A stretch of 64,000 nucleotides of DNA from assembly GCA_019638935.1 (NCBI GenBank), contig JAHBSW010000006.1, forward strand, positions 31,993 through 95,992. Direction: 5' to 3'. The position numbers and the translations under genes are program-made. Numbering within the stretch: position 1 is the stretch's first letter; the number at the start of each line of letters is the position of its first letter. The notes below the pieces were generated by a model. That model had not been told where the DNA came from, searched no databases, and worked only from the letters and a program-made list of their open reading frames with translations. The DNA is from Cryobacterium sp. (GTDB lineage Bacteria > Actinomycetota > Actinomycetes > Actinomycetales > Microbacteriaceae). Positions 40,495 through 49,345 of the stretch are shown piece after piece.

Positions 40495-41724
40495 GTGAGC
40501 TCCCCCGTGACTGTTATCGCCGACCGCGTTCGCGACCGCGTGCGTCGCGAGGGCATCGACCTCAGCTCCGACCGCCGGATCGCGGAAGGACTCGTGCGCG
40601 ACGAGGTGCAGCGCTACAGCGAGCGCGCCCTGGGCGGCGCACACCCCCTGCTTGCCGACGAGGCCCAGGCCGCCCGCGAGGTCGTCGCGACGATCGTCGG
40701 CTACGGTGCCCTGCAGCCCTTCTTCGACGACGACGGTGTCGAAGAGATCTGGATCAACGCGCCCGATCGCGTCTTCGTCGCCCGAAACGGTGTTGCCGAG
40801 CTGACCTCGGTCTCCCTCAGTGACGGGGAGGTTCGCGACCTCGTCGAGCGGATGCTGCAGTTCACCGGACGCCGCGTCGACCTGTCGAGCCCGTTCGTCG
40901 ACGCGTCCTTGCCCGACGGGTCACGGCTGCACGTCGCGATCCCCGACGCGACGCAGCGGCACTGGGCGGTCAACGTCCGCAAGTTCACGAGCCGCATCCG
41001 CACGATCGACCAGCTCGTCGAACTCGGCTCCCTCGACCGACTCGCCGCGGAGTTCCTGCGGATGGCCATGCTCGCGGGCCACAACATCCTGATCTCTGGC
41101 GCCACCCACAGCGGCAAGACGACCCTGCTAGGTGCCCTCCTGTGCCTGGCAAGGCCTGGGGAGCGGCTCGTCACCGTTGAAGAGACCTTCGAGCTCAGCA
41201 TCGACGCCCGTGACGTTGTCGCTCTCCAGTGTCGTCAGCCCAGCCTCGAGGGCACGGGCGAGATCACGCTTCGCCGACTCGTGAAAGAAGCATTGAGGAT
41301 GCGCCCCGACCGTCTCGTCGTCGGCGAGGTTCGCGAGGCCGAGTCCCTCGACCTGCTCATCGCCCTCAATTCGGGGCTGCCGGGCATGTGCTCGATTCAC
41401 GCGAACAGTGCGCACGATGCGCTCGCCAAGCTGTCGACCCTGCCGCTGCTCGCCGGCGGCAACATCGACGCGAGCTTCGTCGTGCCGACGGTCGCCAGCA
41501 GTATCGACCTCGTCGTGCACTGCACGATGGACCGCGGTGGTCTGCGCCACCTCTCCCACATCGTCGCACCGACGGGGCGGGTCGCCGACGGGGTCATCGA
41601 GGCCGAGTCGCTCTTCGAATGGCGCCGCGGTCGGCTCGAGCCGACGGGCGTGCTTCCCAAACGCGTGAACAAGTTCGAACGGGCAGGGTTCGACCCTGCG
41701 GTGCTGCTGCGAGACGCCTCATGA
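40495..41724 (+). CDS. tadA: Tad/CpaF-type secretion ATPase
   Basis: 409 residues. Type II/IV secretion ATPase: N-terminal helical domain, VGYGALQPFFDDDGVEEIWIN, Walker A SGATHSGKTTL, Asp box VTVEETFEL, Walker B RPDRLVVGEVR and His box GLPGMCSIHANSA. It powers assembly of Flp/Tad pili at the membrane. GTG start after CATGAT. First gene of a seven-gene tad operon; tadB overlaps its stop. Confidence 0.93.
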   Translation: MSSPVTVIADRVRDRVRREGIDLSSDRRIAEGLVRDEVQRYSERALGGAHPLLADEAQAAREVVATIVGYGALQPFFDDDGVEEIWINAPDRVFVARNGVAELTSVSLSDGEVRDLVERMLQFTGRRVDLSSPFVDASLPDGSRLHVAIPDATQRHWAVNVRKFTSRIRTIDQLVELGSLDRLAAEFLRMAMLAGHNILISGATHSGKTTLLGALLCLARPGERLVTVEETFELSIDARDVVALQCRQPSLEGTGEITLRRLVKEALRMRPDRLVVGEVREAESLDLLIALNSGLPGMCSIHANSAHDALAKLSTLPLLAGGNIDASFVVPTVASSIDLVVHCTMDRGGLRHLSHIVAPTGRVADGVIEAESLFEWRRGRLEPTGVLPKRVNKFERAGFDPAVLLRDAS

Positions 41725-42584
41725 TGCTCGTGACGGCGGCGGTTCTCGCGCTGGGAGTGCTGCTGGTGGCGTCCCCGTTCCTGTGGCCTGCGCGCGCGAA
41801 GGTCGCCGCCGAGTCCCCGGGCCTCATCGGTGGGTTCAGAGACCGGATGTCGCAGGCCGGGCTTCGCTCGACGAGCCTCCCTCTCTTCCTCGCGGTGTGC
41901 GCCGTGCTCGGTGTTGCGGTTGCGGCACTGGTGTTCGCCCTCGTTCCCGTGGTCGCACTCGCGGTCGCATCCGGAATCGCGGGAACGATCGCACCGGTTC
42001 TCGTCGTGAACCTGCGTGCGCGCCAGCGGATGCGCGCGGCGCGCGGCCAGTGGCCCGACGCCGTCGACCACTTGCTCTCCGGGGTGCGAGCGGGGATGTC
42101 GCTGCCAGACTCTCTCGCGGCGTTGGCCCATGTGGGTCCGGCGGGTTCGCGCTCCGCGCTCGCCGAGTTCGAGCGCGACTATGCCGCGACGGGCAGCTTC
42201 TCGGGCAGTCTCGATCGATTGAAGCACTCGCTCGCCGACCCGGTCGCCGACCGCATCCTCGAGACCCTGCGCATGTCGCGCGAGGTGGGCGGCAGCGAGT
42301 TGCCGGGCGTTCTGCGATCGCTCTCCGCGTTCCTGCGCGAGGAGGCGGCCGTGCGCGGCGAGGTGGAGGCGCGTCAGTCCTGGGTGATGAATGCCGCGCG
42401 TCTCGGTGCCGCGGCACCGTGGTTCGTGCTGGCCCTCTTGTCGACACGACCCGAGGCCGCCGCTGCCTACAACACCGCGGGCGGCGCCGCCCTCATTCTC
42501 GGCGGGCTCATGGTGACCTTCGTCGCCTACCGGCTCATGCTGTCGATCGCCCGGCTGCCCGAAGAGCAGAGGTGGTTCGGGTGA
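41721..42584 (+). CDS. tadB: Tad pilus platform protein TadB-like
   Basis: 287 residues. Two N-terminal hydrophobic segments, a cytoplasmic type II secretion F (GspF) domain with WPDAVDHLLSGVRAGMSLPDSLAALA, and two C-terminal segments. Inner-membrane platform of the Tad pilus. ATGA overlap with the ATPase gene and GTGA/TGATG overlap with the next. Confidence 0.9.
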   Translation: MMLVTAAVLALGVLLVASPFLWPARAKVAAESPGLIGGFRDRMSQAGLRSTSLPLFLAVCAVLGVAVAALVFALVPVVALAVASGIAGTIAPVLVVNLRARQRMRAARGQWPDAVDHLLSGVRAGMSLPDSLAALAHVGPAGSRSALAEFERDYAATGSFSGSLDRLKHSLADPVADRILETLRMSREVGGSELPGVLRSLSAFLREEAAVRGEVEARQSWVMNAARLGAAAPWFVLALLSTRPEAAAAYNTAGGAALILGGLMVTFVAYRLMLSIARLPEEQRWFG

Positions 42585-43552
42585 TGGGTCCGGTCGTCGG
42601 CTGGGCCGTGCTGTGCGGAACCGCGCTCGGCGTCGGCCTGTGGTCGCTCGTGTCGCTCACGCCCGCCATCGGCCGGCCACGGTTGATGAGCAGGATCGCG
42701 CCCTACCTCGTGGATGTCTCGGAGAACGCGCGTGCGATGCAGCAGCGCCGCGCCTCCAGCCCCCTGCCGGTGCTCGGCTCGCTGCTTGCCCCGCTGATGG
42801 AGTCGGGGCGAACCTTCGTGAGCCGTGTTCTCGGCGGCAACGAGACGATCGAGCTGCGTCTGCGCCAGTCGGGATCGAGCGCATCGGCGGGGGAGTTCCG
42901 ATCGCGGCAGCTGGCGTGGGCGATCGGTGGGCTCATCGCGGGCGTGCTGCTCGCCGTCGCCCTCGCCCAGGCGGGCGCGGCACAGGCGAGCGCGGCGCAG
43001 TCCACCGCGACGACACCGCTCGCTCTCGCGGGGGTCGTCGCGGTGGGCGCCGTCGGCGGCTTTCTCGCGAGCGATTGGATGCTGCAGCGCAGAGCTCGCG
43101 CGCGGCTCCGCCGAATCGCCGGTGAGCTGCCGACTGTGCTCGAGTTCCTCACCTTGAGCCTGTCGGCAGGGGAGGGGATCCTCGACTCGATCAGGCGGGT
43201 CTCCGGCCGGGGTCGCGGTGAGCTGAGCGCCGAGTTCGCACATGTGGTCGCGCGGGTGGCCGCCGGTGTGCCGCTCACGCGCGCGCTGACGGAACTGGCC
43301 GACGGCATCCGTCTGCCCGCCCTCACTCGCTGCGTCGACCAGGTGGCGGGCGCGCTCGAGCGGGGCACCCCGCTCGTCGAGACCCTGCGCGCTCAGGCTC
43401 AGGATGCGCGCGACGCGGGCAAGCGCGCGCTTCTCGAGGCGGCGGGACGCAAAGAGGTGGGGATGCTGATCCCTCTCGTGTTCCTGATTCTGCCGGTGAC
43501 GATCGTGTTCGCGATCTTTCCGGGGATCTTCGTATTGCAGCTCGGTTTCTAG
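42584..43552 (+). CDS. tadC: Tad pilus platform protein TadC-like
   Basis: 322 residues. Hydrophobic ends and a GspF domain LPTVLEFLTLSLSAGEGILDSIRRV, GVPLTRALTELADG. Partner of the TadB-like protein in the membrane platform. ATG 42584 overlaps the preceding stop by one base; GTG 42581 would add one residue. Confidence 0.9.
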   Translation: MGPVVGWAVLCGTALGVGLWSLVSLTPAIGRPRLMSRIAPYLVDVSENARAMQQRRASSPLPVLGSLLAPLMESGRTFVSRVLGGNETIELRLRQSGSSASAGEFRSRQLAWAIGGLIAGVLLAVALAQAGAAQASAAQSTATTPLALAGVVAVGAVGGFLASDWMLQRRARARLRRIAGELPTVLEFLTLSLSAGEGILDSIRRVSGRGRGELSAEFAHVVARVAAGVPLTRALTELADGIRLPALTRCVDQVAGALERGTPLVETLRAQAQDARDAGKRALLEAAGRKEVGMLIPLVFLILPVTIVFAIFPGIFVLQLGF

Positions 43553-43566
43553 AAGGAGGACAACGG

Positions 43567-43743
43567 ATGGCGCGGGCAACGAGATGGTTGACAGGTGCGG
43601 CACGGGAGGAACGGGGCGATGTTCCTGGCTGGATTTTGATCACGTTGATGACAGCGGGCTTGGTGATCGCCATCTGGGCGCTCGCCGGCCCCGCGCTGAG
43701 CCAGGTCTTCGAGCAGGCGATCTCGCGCGTCACGGGTTTCTAG
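43567..43743 (+). CDS. Flp-type pilin-like small protein
   Basis: 58 residues, found by reading the gap between tad genes. Charged N terminus MARATRWLTGAAREERGD, then a hydrophobic segment WILITLMTAGLVIAIWALAG and an amphipathic end SQVFEQAISRVTGF. A perfect AAGGAGGA ribosome site (43553-43560) precedes the ATG by 6 nt, the strongest in the operon, as expected of a major pilin. The glycine and hydrophobic helix resemble Flp prepilins, though the classic G/xxxxEY cleavage motif is absent, so it may be a minor variant. Confidence 0.75.
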   Translation: MARATRWLTGAAREERGDVPGWILITLMTAGLVIAIWALAGPALSQVFEQAISRVTGF

Positions 43744-43773
43744 GTGCTGCGTTGCCGGTCGGGGGTGGGTGAC

Positions 43774-44187
43774 GTGGCGAGCGTGAAACGGATGCGCCTG
43801 CGTGACCTCACCCGCGACGATCGCGGTTCCGCGGCCGTCGAATTCGTGCTCGTCGGCGTGCTGCTCACCGTACTCACCCTCTCGGTCATGCAGCTGGGGC
43901 TCGCGCTGCTCGTCCGCAACACCGTGCACGACGCCGCCGGCGAGGGCGCTCGCTTCGCGGCCCTCGCCGACAACGGGCTCGCCGACGGTGTGCTGCGCGC
44001 ACAGCAACTGCTCACGATCGCACTCGGTCCGAGTTACGCGACGGATGTCTCGGCCAGCGTCGGCAGCTACCTCGGACACCCAGCGGTCATCGTCACCGTT
44101 CGGGCGCCGCTGCCGCTCATCGGACTCGTGGGAGTCGACGACGCCCTGGAGGTCACCGCCCATGCTGCGGTCGAGCCGTTGGAGTAG
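43774..44187 (+). CDS. TadE-like pilus protein
   Basis: 137 residues from GTG 43774. TadE signature DRGSAAVEFVLVGVLLTVLT forms the N-terminal membrane helix, followed by an external domain. Several in-frame starts exist (GTG 43744 to ATG 43792); 43774 has a GGGGGTGGG run upstream. TadE-family pseudopilins assist pilus assembly. Confidence 0.83.
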   Translation: MASVKRMRLRDLTRDDRGSAAVEFVLVGVLLTVLTLSVMQLGLALLVRNTVHDAAGEGARFAALADNGLADGVLRAQQLLTIALGPSYATDVSASVGSYLGHPAVIVTVRAPLPLIGLVGVDDALEVTAHAAVEPLE

Positions 44188-44208
44188 CCGCCCCAGCCAC
44201 ACGGCACG

Positions 44209-44667
44209 GTGGCTCGGATGAGGCTCCGCGGCAGGGTGCGCGAAGACACCGGTTCGGCGTCGCTCGAGTTCATCACGGTCGGCCTCATCCTGCTGCTTCC
44301 GCTCGTCTACCTGGTGCTTGCCGTGGCGACGATTCAGGGCGCCGCGTTCGCGGTGGAGGCGGCGGCACGACAGGCCGTGCGCGTGTTCGTCACGGCACCG
44401 ACTCAGGCGGCCGCGACGGAGCGGGCGCAGCGAGCGATCCAGTTCGCGCTCATGGACGCGGGAATCGAACACACGCCGACCGTGAGCGTGGGTTGCAGTC
44501 CGAACCCGAGCAACTGCCTCACCCGCCTCGGTGTGGTCACGATCATCGTGGGGGTGAGCGTTCCCCTCCCGCTCGTCCCCTCGGCGCTCGACCTCGATGT
44601 TCCGCTGAGTGTGCCGATGCAGGCGAGCGCGACGCAGCAGGTATCGCGGTTCGGGGGAGTGCCGTGA
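44209..44667 (+). CDS. TadE-like pilus protein (second)
   Basis: 152 residues. DTGSASLEFITVGLILLLPLVYLVLAV is the TadE-type N-terminal helix. Two cysteines in VSVGCSPNPSNCLTRLG may form a disulfide outside the cell. GTG 44209 or ATG 44218. The next gene starts inside its stop codon. Confidence 0.83.
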   Translation: MARMRLRGRVREDTGSASLEFITVGLILLLPLVYLVLAVATIQGAAFAVEAAARQAVRVFVTAPTQAAATERAQRAIQFALMDAGIEHTPTVSVGCSPNPSNCLTRLGVVTIIVGVSVPLPLVPSALDLDVPLSVPMQASATQQVSRFGGVP

Positions 44668-45122
44668 ATGGCATCCGGGGCCACCTCCGCGAGCTGCGCG
44701 ACGATGAGGCGGGATCGACCCTCGTGCTTGCGATCTTCTACTCGTTCCTCGCGCTCGTGCTCATCTTCGTCGTGGTCGCGGCGACATCGCTTCACCTCGA
44801 GCGCAAGCGGCTGTTCACGCTCGCGGATGGCGCCGCGCTCGTCGGCGCGGAGGCCTTCGACCTCGCCGATGTCACTCTCGGCCCCGACGGCCCCGAGGTC
44901 ACACTCGAGACGCCGGATGTCGCTGCCGCAGTCAGCAGCTACCTCGCCAGGGTGCCCGACACCGGGCTCGAGTCACTCACCCTCGAGAGTGCGCACACCG
45001 TCGACGGGCGCAGCGCCACGGTGACGCTCTCCGCCTACTGGCGGCCGCCGATGGTGACCCTGTTGGTGCCAAACGGCATCCGCATCGAGGTCACCGCGCT
45101 GGCGCGGTCGATCTTTTCGTAG
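44664..45122 (+). CDS. TadG/Rv3654c-like pilus-locus protein
   Basis: 152 residues. DEAGSTLVLAIFYSFLALVLIFVVVAATSLHLERKRLFTLADGAALVGAE shows the N-terminal helix plus the LADGAALAGA motif typical of TadG-like and Rv3654c-like secretion-neighbourhood proteins. GTG start in a GTGA overlap with the previous stop. Last gene of the tad operon; 3 nt from the convergent MFS gene. Confidence 0.82.
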   Translation: MNGIRGHLRELRDDEAGSTLVLAIFYSFLALVLIFVVVAATSLHLERKRLFTLADGAALVGAEAFDLADVTLGPDGPEVTLETPDVAAAVSSYLARVPDTGLESLTLESAHTVDGRSATVTLSAYWRPPMVTLLVPNGIRIEVTALARSIFS

Positions 45123-45125
45123 CCG

Positions 45126-46394
45126 TCACGACCGCGGGCGAGGGCCCGAGTTGCCGTCGGGTCCGGGCGCGTAGCGGGGGATGTAGCGCCACATGATCCA
45201 CGCCCCGAGAAGGCCGAGCCCGCCCATGACACCGGTCGCGAAGGGCAGTGACACGAGCGCGGTGAGACCGGCGATCGCGAGCGGTGATGCCGCCCCGCCC
45301 GCGTCGTTGGTGAACCGCCACGCCCCCAGGAACGGCGCGGGGTTCGACTTGTCGGCGAGGTCGGCGCCGAGAGTCATGAGGATGCCGCTGCCGATCCCGC
45401 TCGCGATTCCCAGGAACACCGTGAGCACGACGAACCACACGGATGCCGCAGCGAAGTCGTGCGAGACGGCCAGCACGATGAGTCCCACCCCGAGCCCGAG
45501 GAGCGAGGGGAGTGCGCTCGCGAGGCGGCCCCAGCGGTCCATGACCTGTCCGCTCGCGTAGAAGAGGGCGAAGTCGAGGGCGCCGCCGATGCCGATGATG
45601 AGCGCGGTGCTGGTTTCGGAGACGCCGATGTTCACGGCCCACAGGGGCAGGATCACCTGACGCGACGCGCGCACGGCCTGCACGATCGCCGACCCCGTGC
45701 CGAGTCGCAGCAGCACGCCCCCGTTGTCGACGATGGTGCGGAAGAGTCCCGTGGCCTCCTTCGCGACGAGTTCTTCGCCCTCGCGGAGGCCCGATGGCGC
45801 GACGCGGCTGGCGAACACGGTTTCGGGGTCGGGCATGAACACGAGCAGGAGGGCCGCGAGGGTGCAGCCCACCACGTGCACCCAGAAGACCGCCTGGCTG
45901 CTGTGGAACACCGCGATCACGCCGGCCGCGACGAAGGGCCCGATGAAGAGGCCCAAGCGGAATATGCCTCCGAGGGTGGCCAGCGCGCGGGCCCGGTGCG
46001 AGAACGGCACGAAGCTCGTCATGAACGCGTGGCGGGCGAGGGCGAACACCGCTGCCGAGAGTCCCACGAGGAACACGGCGATGCCGAGCACGAACGTCGA
46101 CGGCGAGATCGCCGCGATTCCGACAGCAGCGATCGAGAGTGCGGCGGCCGCGATCATCGACGGACGTTCCCCGATGCGTGACACCACCCATCCGCTGGGA
46201 ATGTCGCCGACAAGCTGGCCCACGAGCAGCATTCCCGTGATGAGGCCCGCGAGTGCGAGGTCCGCGCCGAGGGCGCTCGCCACGATCGGGATGATCGGGA
46301 TGATGGCGCCCTCGCCGATCGAGAACGCGAGGGTCGGCAGCAGCACAGGGAAGGCGAGTGAGCCCCAGCGGAAGGACTCGGCGTTGTTCGTCAT
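45126..46394 (-). CDS. Major facilitator superfamily transporter
   Basis: 422 residues with 12 predicted hydrophobic segments. MFS motif A-like GDIPSGWVVSRIGERPSM after segment two and a related VMDRWGRLAS in the second half. Drug or metabolite exporter type; substrate unknown. A TAGGCT hexamer lies 9 nt before the ATG. Separated by 89 bp from the catabolic cluster, same strand. Confidence 0.88.
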   Translation of the reverse strand: MTNNAESFRWGSLAFPVLLPTLAFSIGEGAIIPIIPIVASALGADLALAGLITGMLLVGQLVGDIPSGWVVSRIGERPSMIAAAALSIAAVGIAAISPSTFVLGIAVFLVGLSAAVFALARHAFMTSFVPFSHRARALATLGGIFRLGLFIGPFVAAGVIAVFHSSQAVFWVHVVGCTLAALLLVFMPDPETVFASRVAPSGLREGEELVAKEATGLFRTIVDNGGVLLRLGTGSAIVQAVRASRQVILPLWAVNIGVSETSTALIIGIGGALDFALFYASGQVMDRWGRLASALPSLLGLGVGLIVLAVSHDFAAASVWFVVLTVFLGIASGIGSGILMTLGADLADKSNPAPFLGAWRFTNDAGGAASPLAIAGLTALVSLPFATGVMGGLGLLGAWIMWRYIPRYAPGPDGNSGPRPRS

Positions 46395-46483
46395 GGCGCA
46401 CTCAGCCTACGCGCGGTCGCGGTCGGAGCAGTGCCGGCGGACGCGGCTGCGAGTCGAGAACGAAGGAGAGCGGGTCGTGGTTC

Positions 46484-47314
46484 TCACCGCACATCGATCA
46501 GGAGCTGACCGATTCCGCTGATCTTGGCGTCGATGCGGTCACCCGACTCGATCTTGCCCACCCCCGGAGGGGCACCCGTCGTGATGACGTCACCGGGGTT
46601 GAGGGTCATGACGCGTGACGCGTTGGCGATGATCTGCGGGACCGACACGAGCATGTCGCCGGCCCGCACATCCTGTCGCACGATGTCGTTGAGGCGCATG
46701 ACGATCGCCATGTCCTGCCACGAATCGACCTCGTCGGCGGTCACGACCCAGGGTCCGATCGGGGTGAAGCCGTCGTAAGACTTGCGACGCGAGCGATCGC
46801 CCTTCCCGCGCTCCGTGATGTCGAGCAGGATCGTCCACCCGAACACATGCTCGAGAGCGGATTCGACCGGGATGTCCTTACCGCCCTTGCCGATGACGAA
46901 GGCGAGTTCGCACTCGTAGTGGATCTCGGCGTCCAGCGCGGGCAGCGTGATCGGGCCCTGGCCCACGATCGAGCTCGGCGCCTTGAGAAAGACGTCGGAC
47001 TCGAGCATCCACTCGGGCAGGCCCTTGTCACTCATCTCCTCGATGTGCTCGGTGTAGTTCGACGCCGCAGCGATGACCTTGGTCGGGTTGAGCACGGGAG
47101 CTCCGAGCTCCACCTCGGTGAGCGTGTGCCGCGGACCTGTCGAGACGGCGGACTCGATTGCGGGTCGCAGTTCGGCGAAGTCCCGGCACAGTCGCACCCA
47201 GAAGCCGGCGCCGAGACCGGTATCGTGCTGCGGCAGTGCAGCGGTCACATCGACGATGGTGCTGTCGTCGACGACAACGCCGAGACGGTTGTCGTTGAAT
47301 AGTGCGAGCTTCAT
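46484..47314 (-). CDS. Fumarylacetoacetate hydrolase-family protein
   Basis: 276 residues. The FAH C-terminal fold is clear: ASNYTEHIEEM, metal-binding IHYECELAFVIGKGGKDI (Glu ligands), GPWVVTADEV, and GDVITTGAPPGVG. Members hydrolyse or decarboxylate/hydrate acyl-pyruvates and related products of aromatic ring cleavage. Last gene of the minus-strand catabolic operon, 15 nt after the aldolase gene. Confidence 0.92.
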   Translation of the reverse strand: MKLALFNDNRLGVVVDDSTIVDVTAALPQHDTGLGAGFWVRLCRDFAELRPAIESAVSTGPRHTLTEVELGAPVLNPTKVIAAASNYTEHIEEMSDKGLPEWMLESDVFLKAPSSIVGQGPITLPALDAEIHYECELAFVIGKGGKDIPVESALEHVFGWTILLDITERGKGDRSRRKSYDGFTPIGPWVVTADEVDSWQDMAIVMRLNDIVRQDVRAGDMLVSVPQIIANASRVMTLNPGDVITTGAPPGVGKIESGDRIDAKISGIGQLLIDVR

Positions 47315-47329
47315 TGTTCTACGTGTTCC

Positions 47330-48019
47330 TTAGTTGTTGACGTTGTCGAGAGTCGTGACGAAGTAGTCCCAGGCTTTGCCGTGGCCTGCCGGTGTGTTGG
47401 CCTGCCACTCGGCGAGGTCGTTCCCGTCGAGGCCGCGCACGCCGCCCATCGACAGCGCGCGGTACAGAGATTCGGCCACCTGCTCGAGGGTCGCCGCGCG
47501 AACGACGGTTGCCTCGATGCTGGGTCCGACGATGACGCTGCCGTGCGCGTGCAGTAGGGCTGCCGGCCCGTCATCGATGGTGTCGGCGAGTCGATCGCCC
47601 GCTTCGGCGGATGTGATCGGGCCGCGCTCGGTGAGCACCGGCACATTGCGGTTCAACCACGGGGAGGCGATGCCGTACACGGGTCGCAGCGCCTGGTCGC
47701 TCACGCTGAACGCTCGACTCATCGCGGAGTGCGAGTGCACGATGGAGTGCACGTCGGCCCGAACCCGGTAGAGGCGCGCGTGAATGGCCCACTCGAGCGG
47801 AACAGTGCCCTCCCCCTCGAGCACGTTGCCGTCTTCGTCGATGACCATGAGCTCGTCGACGCTTGCGAGCCCCGGCGCCTTGCGCGCGGAAATCGCAAAC
47901 GCGTTGGTTCCGGGCAGTCGGTAGGTCAGGTGACCCGAACTGTCGAAGATTCCCTGCTGGTCGAGGATGCGACACCCGGTGATGAGGGTGGCGTCCAGTT
48001 CAGCATCGCGAGTGGTCAC
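47330..48019 (-). CDS. Class II aldolase/adducin-family protein
   Basis: 229 residues from GTG 48019, 2 nt after the VOC gene stop. Zinc histidines: HSHSAMS near residue 92 and LLHAHGSVIVG near residue 155; SSGHLTYRLPG and DEDGNVLEGEG are substrate-loop motifs. These enzymes do retro-aldol or decarboxylation reactions on 2-keto or hydroxy acids. Substrate not determined. Confidence 0.9.
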   Translation of the reverse strand: MTTRDAELDATLITGCRILDQQGIFDSSGHLTYRLPGTNAFAISARKAPGLASVDELMVIDEDGNVLEGEGTVPLEWAIHARLYRVRADVHSIVHSHSAMSRAFSVSDQALRPVYGIASPWLNRNVPVLTERGPITSAEAGDRLADTIDDGPAALLHAHGSVIVGPSIEATVVRAATLEQVAESLYRALSMGGVRGLDGNDLAEWQANTPAGHGKAWDYFVTTLDNVNN

Positions 48020-48021
48020 CC

Positions 48022-48501
48022 CTACTCCCAGTCGTACTGGGCCGAAGGGTTGCCGAGTGCGCCGCCGCGCTTGATCGCCTCTTCCTTCGCCACCTCGTAC
48101 TCGCCGAAGTCGAAGATGATCTCGAGTCGGTAGCCGAAGGGGTCGTCGAAGTAGAGGGAGAGCAGGCCGACGCCACCGTGACCGTACGGACCGAGCACCT
48201 CGACGTCGTTGGCCTCGAGGTGGGCGATCCATTCGTCGAGCTGGTCGACGGGCGAGTGCATGGCGTAGTGGTAAAAGTGCAGGTCTTCGGGCCTGGCGAT
48301 GACGGGGCCTTCGGCGAGGTTGATGATGGAGTCGCCGGCTTTGACCCAGATCTGGCGGTTGCGTCCGGCGCGCTTGTCGATGTCGCTGAAGCCGGTTTTC
48401 ATGACGACCTCGCCGCCCAGTACCCGCGTGTACCACGCGGATGCGGCGTCGATGTCGCCGACGGGGTAGGTGATGTGGTGCCAGCCGGTGATGCTAACCA
48501 T
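48022..48501 (-). CDS. VOC-family dioxygenase/glyoxalase-like protein
   Basis: 159 residues. Ligand candidates H in GWHHITYPVGDI, H in FYHYAMHSP and E in YRLEIIFDFGEYEV give the two-His-one-carboxylate metal site. A single module, so likely dimeric. May be a ring-cleaving dioxygenase or isomerase-type VOC enzyme. Start overlaps the MBL gene stop by 8 bp. Confidence 0.88.
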   Translation of the reverse strand: MVSITGWHHITYPVGDIDAASAWYTRVLGGEVVMKTGFSDIDKRAGRNRQIWVKAGDSIINLAEGPVIARPEDLHFYHYAMHSPVDQLDEWIAHLEANDVEVLGPYGHGGVGLLSLYFDDPFGYRLEIIFDFGEYEVAKEEAIKRGGALGNPSAQYDWE

Positions 48502-49345
48502 TCGTGTCTCCTTTGGTGGGTGTGTCGTCCGTGTGTGGGGCGGTGAGCTCGTTCGCGATGTGTCGCGCTGCGGGGGTCAGTCGTTCGGCACGAGCGAGAC
48601 CGCGAAAGCGCTCGGGCAGGTCGGCGGGTTCGAGGGAGGGCTCGGCATCCTGCACCCTGCCCGTGACCACGGCGCGCAGGGTCTCGAGCAGGTCGATCAT
48701 CTGGTTCAGGATGTCTGCCCCGCCGACGGGTCCGTGGCCGGGAACGACGCGGTCGGGTTCGAGTCGCAGCAACTCGTGGAGTGCGCGAATCCAGCCGAGG
48801 CTGTCGGCGTCGCGGAGCACCGGAACGAGCCCGTTGAACGCGACGTCGCCCGTGAAGAGGGTCTTCGTGCTGCGGTCGAATGCGACCAGATCGCCCGGAG
48901 TGTGTGCGTGGCCTACGGGTATGAGGGAGATCGTGCGCCCACCGAGGTCGAGGTCGAGCGGGGCCGAGATCGTCTCGGTGGCCCGCGGAACGGCGGTGGC
49001 CGCGAGTTCTTCTGCGGCACCGGGCATTGCGCGGGTGAGGTGTTCCCGCTCGGAGTCCCCGCGCGCGCCGAGCAGGGCGTCGGTCGCGTCGGTCGCGAGC
49101 ACCCGGTCGGCTTTGAGGCCCGCCGCACCGAAGACGTGATCAGCGTGGTGGTGCGTGAGCAGGGCAATCGTGCTGTGGGCGCCGTCGGGTGCGACGCTCG
49201 ATCGAAAGAGCCGTGAGGCGCTCGGCACGGTGCCCGCATCGACGAAGAGCAGGGTCGCCTCGTGAGCGATCGCCGAAACGTTGGAACCGGCGGCAGGAGT
49301 CAGCACGGCGATTCCGCTGCCGAGGCTGGTGACGGTGTCCATCAT
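48494..49345 (-). CDS. MBL-fold metallohydrolase
   Basis: 283 residues. Metallo-beta-lactamase motif LLTHHHADHVFGA, further ligands GHAHTPGDL, TGDVAFN and VVPGHGPVG. Such enzymes hydrolyse esters, lactones or thioesters. Start overlaps the dehydrogenase stop by ATGA. Part of the catabolic operon. Confidence 0.9.
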   Translation of the reverse strand: MMDTVTSLGSGIAVLTPAAGSNVSAIAHEATLLFVDAGTVPSASRLFRSSVAPDGAHSTIALLTHHHADHVFGAAGLKADRVLATDATDALLGARGDSEREHLTRAMPGAAEELAATAVPRATETISAPLDLDLGGRTISLIPVGHAHTPGDLVAFDRSTKTLFTGDVAFNGLVPVLRDADSLGWIRALHELLRLEPDRVVPGHGPVGGADILNQMIDLLETLRAVVTGRVQDAEPSLEPADLPERFRGLARAERLTPAARHIANELTAPHTDDTPTKGDTNG

